This document shows positions 59,623-64,000 of a stretch of 64,000 nt of DNA, in pieces. The stretch covers positions 124,001-188,000 of the forward strand of contig NZ_BMMM01000009.1 in assembly GCF_014645835.1 (NCBI RefSeq). Direction: 5' to 3'. Source of the DNA: Streptomyces albiflavescens (GTDB taxonomy: Bacteria; Actinomycetota; Actinomycetes; Streptomycetales; Streptomycetaceae). How positions within the stretch are numbered: position 1 is the first letter of the stretch; each line of letters starts with the position of its first letter. The position numbers and the translations under genes are program-made. Under the pieces are notes generated by a model. That model was given only the letters and a program-made list of their open reading frames with translations, did no database searches and was not told where the DNA came from.

Positions 59623-60074
59623 GCGGATCCTCCTCATCCGCACCCGGATGTGAACACATCAATCCAGTGTGTCGCCCCCGGCACGGTGCCGCACGCGGGG
59701 ACCGGTGCCGCCCGGGAGATCGAACATGTCCTTCGTCCCGAGAGCGGGCACATTCTGACGGCGGTCAACCGTCTGCCCGCCGAGTGAGGCAGCGCCGCCA
59801 CGCTGACCATGCGGCGGTCGCCACCTGCTGGTTCGGGTGTCCATAGGTCGGCCGCACCGGCATCCAACGCGTGACGTACACGTGCAGTGCCTCCGAGGCC
59901 AGGCTTTCGTCGATCAGTCGGGGGCTTTCTCACCTGCCCTGGTGTGCGGCGACACCTGTCTGTCGGCACATGTACTCGGCGGAACGCTGTGGAACGGCAC
60001 AGCTGTCTCTGCGCTGTGCGCTGTCATGCTGGCAATTGGTTCAAGCCATCGCATGGAAAGGCAGCGGATTCCTG

Positions 60075-60304
60075 ATGTCCGAAGCTCGGCTCTCGCCCTT
60101 GAAGCTCACGGCGGTCGACACGAACACCGCGGAGTGGGAGCAGCTTCCGCTGACGGAGATCGGTGCGGGGGCGACTACCCGGCCGGCAGCTTCGTCTGGT
60201 TCCCGGTGGGCGGCACCATGACCCACGGCGCCACCGAGGACGGCGACTGCACCTTCCTGTTCATCACCAACAAGCCGTTCGACATCCAGTACGTGGATCA
60301 CTGA
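60075..60304 (+). pseudogene. Cupin-domain gene with internal deletion
   Basis: ATG 60075 starts MSEARLSPLKLTAVDTNTAE followed by WEQLPLTEIGAG, typical of the start of a small cupin. From about 60168 the sequence continues in a different frame with GDYPAGSFVWFPVGGTMTHG, CTFLFITNKPFDIQYVDH and stop 60302-60304, which is the end of the same kind of cupin. About 40-50 central residues with the first metal-binding histidines are missing and the frame has shifted. I therefore call it a pseudogene. Confidence 0.65.
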
Positions 60305-60342
60305 GCGGTCCCCCACGCGCCAGTCCGGCGGAGGAGGTTTTC

Positions 60343-61020
60343 ATGGTCAACCTTGATGTGTTCAGCGATCTGATCTGTCCCTGGTGCTACATCGGAGGGC
60401 GTCGGCTGCAGAAGGCCGTCGACATCGTGCAGGAGCGCACCGGGCTGGAGTTCCGCATCCGTCACCACGCGTTCGAACTGAACCCGACGATGCCGGTGGC
60501 CGGGATGGACCGGCGCGCCTACCGGAGTGAGAAGTTCGGTAGCTGGGAGCGTTCGCGGCAGCTCGACGCCGGTACGGTGCTCGCCGGCCGGGACGAGGGC
60601 CTCGTCTTCGACTACGAGGCCATCGCCAGGACGCCGAACACCCGGGCCGGGCATCGGCTGATCGCCCTGGCGGAGCGGGAGTCGGGGCAGGGAGCGGCGA
60701 TGGCCGACCGCCTGCTCGTGGCCTACTTCTCCGAAGGGCAGGACGTCGGCGACATCGCCGTACTGGCCCGGCTGGGCGAGGAGTCGGGGCTCGGTGACGA
60801 TGTGGCCGCGCGGTTGGAGGACCCGGCACTGGAGACCGCCGTACGGGAAGACGAGCAGCTTGCCGAGTACCTGGGCCTGCGCGGGGTCCCGTTGCTGATC
60901 GTGGGCGACGAGGCGATCAACGGGGCGGTCACGACCGAGGCGCTCGTCGAGATCCTCGAACGCCATGCCACCCAGGTGCCGGACGGAGCCGCGTGCGAGG
61001 ACGGGGTGTGTTCGCCGTGA
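60343..61020 (+). CDS. DsbA family oxidoreductase, FrnE-like
   Basis: A 225-residue thioredoxin-fold protein from ATG 60343, with GGAGGAGG 5 bases upstream. The active site CPWC is in VFSDLICPWCYIGGRRL. The helical insertion (residues about 60-150) and the cis-proline region LRGVPLLIVGDEAINGAV are those of FrnE/polyketide-associated DsbA proteins. A CEDGVC pair near the C-terminus is an additional cysteine motif. FrnE-like proteins are cytoplasmic disulfide isomerases or GST-kappa-like oxidoreductases linked to oxidative stress and aromatic polyketide clusters. The monooxygenase gene starts in its stop codon (GTGA). Confidence 0.9.
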   Translation: MVNLDVFSDLICPWCYIGGRRLQKAVDIVQERTGLEFRIRHHAFELNPTMPVAGMDRRAYRSEKFGSWERSRQLDAGTVLAGRDEGLVFDYEAIARTPNTRAGHRLIALAERESGQGAAMADRLLVAYFSEGQDVGDIAVLARLGEESGLGDDVAARLEDPALETAVREDEQLAEYLGLRGVPLLIVGDEAINGAVTTEALVEILERHATQVPDGAACEDGVCSP

Positions 61021-62195
61021 GCACAGTGCCGGACATCGAGTCGGTCGGCGTCGTCGGTGGTTCGCTTGGTGGTCTGTTCCAGGCGGTCGCACTAGCGGAA
61101 CTGGGGCTGGACGTCACGGTCTGGGAGCGGTCCGCGGGCCGCCCCGACGACCGCGGCGCGGGCATCGTGCTGCAGCCGAGTGTCGCTTGGTTCCTGAGCA
61201 CCTTCTGTGACGTCGACCCCGACCGGATCAGCGTCCCCGTCACCCACCGGCAGTTCTTCGCCCGGGACGGGCGAAGCCACCACACGCTCATGCGGCAGCA
61301 GATGATCTCCTGGGGAGCGATCTACAAGTCACTGCGGGACCGCCTCGACAGCGCTCGCTACCACGACGGGCAGTCGGTCACCGCCCTCACGCCCCGCCGT
61401 GACGCCGTCGACATCCACGTCGGCGACGCCGTCCACTCCGTCCACTCCGTCGACCTCGCGATCATCGCGGACGGCTCCGCGTCCCGGCACCGCGGCCTCG
61501 TCGCGCCCGACAGAGCACCGCATTACGCCGGGTACGTCGCCTACCGGGGCGTGATCGACGAGACCGATCTTCCCGCGGAGCTGAGCGCGGTCTTCCGCGA
61601 CCGGTTCAGCTTCTACGACGGAGAGCACACCCAGTTCCTGTGCTACTTCATTCCGGGCGACTTCGGCGCCGTCGCGCCGGGCAGCCGCCGTATGAACTGG
61701 GTGTGGTATGTACGGGCCGACGCGGCCGGCCTCGACCGCATCACCACCGACCGCGACGGCACCGCCTACGGACTGTCCCTGCCCCCGGGTCTGATCGCGC
61801 CGCAGGTGCACGCCGAACTCCTGGACCGTGCACGGACGTTGCTGCCCGAGCCCCTACGGCGGCTGGTCGAGGGCACCCGTGAGCCGTTCGCGCAGGCGAT
61901 CCTCGACGGCAGGGTGGGGCGAATGCGCCAGGGCCGGATGCTGCTGACCGGGGACGCCGCGTTCGTCGTACGGCCCCACACGGCGGCCAGCGCGGAGAAG
62001 GCAGCCGCCGATGCCATCACCCTCTTCACCGCCCTCCAGCAACTCCCCTCCATGGACGCGGCCCTGGCCGCATGGGAGAAGAACCGGCTCGCAGAGGGAA
62101 CTGCCCTCTACCGGCACGGCATCGACCTCGGGCAGCGGCTCGGGCTCAACGACCCCACACCGACGACGGCTACCGGCGCCGGCCGGACCCTCTGA
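61017..62195 (+). CDS. FAD-dependent aromatic-ring monooxygenase
   Basis: A 392-residue class A flavin monooxygenase from GTG 61017. The dinucleotide fold is GVVGGSLGGLFQAVALAELG with the acidic WERS. The second FAD motif is MLLTGDAAFVVRPHTAASAE with KAAADA following, and the middle part IIADGSASRHRGLV is the DG region. It resembles 2,6-dihydroxypyridine-3-hydroxylase-like enzymes and uses NAD(P)H and oxygen to hydroxylate an aromatic or heteroaromatic substrate. It is translationally coupled (4 bp) to the FrnE-like gene, an arrangement that suggests a common oxidative pathway. The substrate is unknown. Confidence 0.87.
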   Translation: MSTVPDIESVGVVGGSLGGLFQAVALAELGLDVTVWERSAGRPDDRGAGIVLQPSVAWFLSTFCDVDPDRISVPVTHRQFFARDGRSHHTLMRQQMISWGAIYKSLRDRLDSARYHDGQSVTALTPRRDAVDIHVGDAVHSVHSVDLAIIADGSASRHRGLVAPDRAPHYAGYVAYRGVIDETDLPAELSAVFRDRFSFYDGEHTQFLCYFIPGDFGAVAPGSRRMNWVWYVRADAAGLDRITTDRDGTAYGLSLPPGLIAPQVHAELLDRARTLLPEPLRRLVEGTREPFAQAILDGRVGRMRQGRMLLTGDAAFVVRPHTAASAEKAAADAITLFTALQQLPSMDAALAAWEKNRLAEGTALYRHGIDLGQRLGLNDPTPTTATGAGRTL

Positions 62196-62318
62196 CGTCC
62201 GGCATGCGCTCCTCGTGCCGCCGCTCGCGGCGGTCGGTGATGCCCCAGCCGATGTCCCGGCTCATGTCCTGCCACCCCCCTTCCCGCTGAGGTGCTGCCG
62301 GCGTCGCTCCGTCGCTAA

Positions 62319-62337
62319 GATGAAGCAAATCGATGGG
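62319..62337 (+). promoter_or_regulatory. Candidate LysR operator in the lysR promoter
   Basis: GATGAAGCAAATCGATGGG occurs 26 bp upstream of the lysR ATG and matches, at 17 of 19 positions, the reverse complement of 63391-63409 in the aldo/keto reductase promoter. GCAA at 62325 and TTGC at 62338-62341 form an inverted repeat around it. Confidence 0.5.
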
Positions 62338-62362
62338 TTGCATATGGTGATTGGATAGTTCG

Positions 62363-63259
62363 ATGGATGTGACGTTGCGGCAGCTCGGTGTGTTCGTGGC
62401 GATCGCCGAACATGAAGGGTTCGGTGCTGCGGCTGCCGCGCTCGGCATGAGCCAGTCCTCGGTGTCGCACTCGCTCGCCGCACTGGAGCGCACGGTGCAG
62501 GGCGAACTCGTACACCGCGCCGCTCCGGTCCGGCCGACGCCGCTGGGCGACGTACTGCTGCCGCACGCCCGCGCCACCCTCTCCGCCGCCCGCGGCTTCA
62601 CCGCCGCCGCGACGGCGCACCACAGCGCCGCGGCCGCCGGGTCGATCGGGCTGGCGGTCCCGCCGACGGCCGCGCGCGGGCTGCTGCCCGGACTGCTGCG
62701 GCTGTGGCACGAGCAGTTGCCCCACGTCGAGATCACACTGTTCGAGGGCCTCGACGAGGAGGTCGAGGAGTGGCTGGAGAGCGGCACGGTCGACGCGGCG
62801 ATCCTCATCGACCCGGACCCGCTGCCCCGTGGCGCGCTGCACCTGGCGACCGACGCCTACGAGGCGGTGGTGCGCAGCGACCATCCGCTGGCGGGGGAGA
62901 AGTCCATCGAGCTGGCAGACCTGCTGGAGGACCCGCTGCTGGCCACCACCTCCGGCTGCGAGACCCAGGTCAAACACCTGCACTCCCTGGCCGGCCTGCC
63001 CTACCGGCCCACCCAGCGCATCCGCGAACTCACCACGCTGCTGTGCATGGTGGAGGCAGGTCTGGGCGTCGCCATCGTCCCGTCCCTCGCGGCGAGCATG
63101 CTGTCCGACACCCTCACCCTCATCCCGCTGCGGCCGCGCCTGGAGCGCCGACTGGTCCTGACCGGCCCGACCGGCCGCCCCTGGCACCCGAACGTCACGG
63201 CCGTCCGCGACCTGTCCGATAAGCGCGGCGCCGACACATCCGCACCTGCGCAGGGTTGA
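62363..63259 (+). CDS. LysR family transcriptional regulator
   Basis: A 298-residue LysR regulator from ATG 62363 (a TTG at 62351 is possible; no clear ribosome binding site). The winged HTH lies at residues 1-60, with LRQLGVFVAIAEHEGFGAAA and LGMSQSSVSHSLAALERTV. The C-terminal substrate-binding domain has AAGSIGLAVPPTAARGLLPG, TVDAAILIDPDP and MVEAGLGVAIVPS. It may control its own gene and the downstream aldo/keto reductase through the 19-bp motif found in both promoters. The effector is unknown. It lies 167 bp downstream of the monooxygenase gene on the same strand. Confidence 0.9.
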   Translation: MDVTLRQLGVFVAIAEHEGFGAAAAALGMSQSSVSHSLAALERTVQGELVHRAAPVRPTPLGDVLLPHARATLSAARGFTAAATAHHSAAAAGSIGLAVPPTAARGLLPGLLRLWHEQLPHVEITLFEGLDEEVEEWLESGTVDAAILIDPDPLPRGALHLATDAYEAVVRSDHPLAGEKSIELADLLEDPLLATTSGCETQVKHLHSLAGLPYRPTQRIRELTTLLCMVEAGLGVAIVPSLAASMLSDTLTLIPLRPRLERRLVLTGPTGRPWHPNVTAVRDLSDKRGADTSAPAQG

Positions 63260-63390
63260 TGCCGGCCTCAGGCCGCCCCTGGCGCCCGGCCGCCCCTGGT
63301 ATCCGAATACGGCCGTGCTGCCGCCCGATGCCCACACTCCTCCGGGTGAGCATCATCGGGGAGCCGGAGGAAGCCGCCGCCAGGGCCAGG

Positions 63391-63409
63391 CCCATCGATT
63401 TTCTGCATC
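63391..63409 (-). promoter_or_regulatory. Second copy of the candidate LysR motif
   Basis: On the minus strand this reads GATGCAGAAAATCGATGGG, matching 62319-62337 at 17 of 19 positions. It lies about 130 bp upstream of the aldo/keto reductase start in an otherwise gene-free stretch, 63260-63536. Confidence 0.5.
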
Positions 63410-63536
63410 ACCCGATGGCGATGATTCATTTGACTCATGTCGGTGGCGCTGGACAGGCTGAAAGCGGCACGAGGGCACAGCCGGGGGCGGTGCATCAGAT
63501 CGGCCCCCCAACCCTCCATCGACAGAAGGGCGCACC

Positions 63537-64000
63537 ATGTCCATCAGCTACCGTCAGCTCGGCAGCTCCGGTCTGACCGTTTCCACCGTGGGGCTCGGCT
63601 GCAGCAACCTCGGCAGGCCGAACACCGCCAGCGCCACCCAAGACGGCAGCACCGCCGTGGTGAGGGCCGCTCTGGACGCCGGCATCACTTTCTTCGACGT
63701 CGCCGACACCTATGGCACGCCCCCGGGACTGAGCGAACAGCTCCTCGGGGAGGCGCTGAAGGGCCACCGCGACGACGTCGTGGTCGCCACCAAGTTCGGC
63801 ATGGACGCCGAGGGAGCCAACGGCCGTGACTTCGGAGTCCGGGGCTCGCGGCGTTACATCACCCGTGCCGTCGAGGAGTCGCTGCGTCGGCTGGGCACGG
63901 ACCGGATCGACCTGTACCAGTTCCACACCCCCGACCCGGTCACGCCGATCGAGGAAACCCTGGCCGCGCTCGACGCCCTGGTGCAGCAGGGCAAGGTGCT
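63537..64000 (+). CDS. Aldo/keto reductase, N-terminal part
   Basis: ATG 63537 with GAAGGG 6 bases upstream; the frame is open to the window end, showing 154 residues. The start SISYRQLGSSGLTVSTVGLG is typical of the family. The catalytic tetrad is visible so far: Asp and Tyr in FFDVADTYGTP, Lys in VVVATKFGM, and the histidine in YQFHTPDP. Such enzymes reduce aldehydes and ketones with NADPH in a TIM barrel; members of this subgroup are often called oxidoreductases of the potassium-channel beta-subunit-like type. It may be under the LysR regulator upstream. Confidence 0.9.
   Translation, partial: MSISYRQLGSSGLTVSTVGLGCSNLGRPNTASATQDGSTAVVRAALDAGITFFDVADTYGTPPGLSEQLLGEALKGHRDDVVVATKFGMDAEGANGRDFGVRGSRRYITRAVEESLRRLGTDRIDLYQFHTPDPVTPIEETLAALDALVQQGKV

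Noticed and set aside
1..64000. tRNA or rRNA genes, CRISPR arrays, intact insertion sequences
   Set aside because: No cloverleaf, rRNA core, regularly spaced direct repeat array or transposase was recognised; the short tandem repeats have no spacers.

Overview
This is a high-GC actinobacterial chromosome segment, almost certainly from Streptomyces. The evidence is strong third-position GC bias, many GTG and a few TTG starts, translationally coupled gene pairs, and marker genes such as sepH, the cutRS pair, actinobacterial coproporphyrin ferrochelatase, several actinobacterial DUF families and a c-di-AMP riboswitch in front of a secreted M23 peptidase. The gene order parC / HPr / Pat-like acetyltransferase / thymidine kinase / sepH / ferrochelatase / cutRS / dut / kdpDE resembles the conserved Streptomyces core chromosome (from memory, not checked by search).

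Layout. 1-7.1 kb: the end of a sodium:solute symporter, then a nitrate/sulfonate/THI5-type ABC importer flanked by two near-duplicate CitB-type response regulators, one of them with a CitA-type kinase. 7.3-11 kb: an Apd1-like [2Fe-2S] protein with an iron box touching its start codon, and two divergent citrate synthases, one carrying an N-terminal HTH domain. 11-21.7 kb: small conserved hypotheticals, a CobW-type GTPase with a structured leader, topoisomerase IV subunit A, an active/inactive M16 peptidase pair, a ydaO riboswitch with its M23 peptidase, a GntR regulator and HPr. 21.8-36.6 kb: Pat-like acetyltransferase, DUF5998, phosphodiesterase, thymidine kinase, VOC protein, rhodanese, SepH, a lactone oxidase/MFS unit, ferrochelatase and inositol monophosphatase. 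36.6-45.8 kb: CutRS, DUF4193, an EcsC-like protein, DUF3093, thioesterase, dUTPase, DUF3710, a secreted alginate lyase and an orphan ABC ATPase. 45.9-56 kb: a potassium-centred block of KdpDE, OB-fold and DUF3159 proteins, two TrkA/RCK proteins, a 31-residue membrane microprotein and a KimA-like APC potassium permease, followed by an RNA m5U methyltransferase.

From about 56 to 60.3 kb the character changes. GC bias falls and nearly everything is broken or unfamiliar: an abortive-infection C-terminal fragment, a CBASS Cap15-like (2TM + beta-barrel) fragment without a start codon, a phage terminase small-subunit pseudogene, a coupled three-gene operon of unknown function whose last gene is cut, a truncated PAS-histidine kinase facing it, and a cupin gene with an internal deletion. 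I read this as a scar where mobile or defence DNA was inserted and largely deleted. From 60.3 kb intact genes resume: a FrnE-like DsbA protein coupled to a flavin monooxygenase, a LysR regulator, and an aldo/keto reductase cut by the window end. A 19-bp motif is shared by the lysR and reductase promoters.

No tRNA, rRNA, CRISPR array, intact insertion sequence or integrase was recognised.
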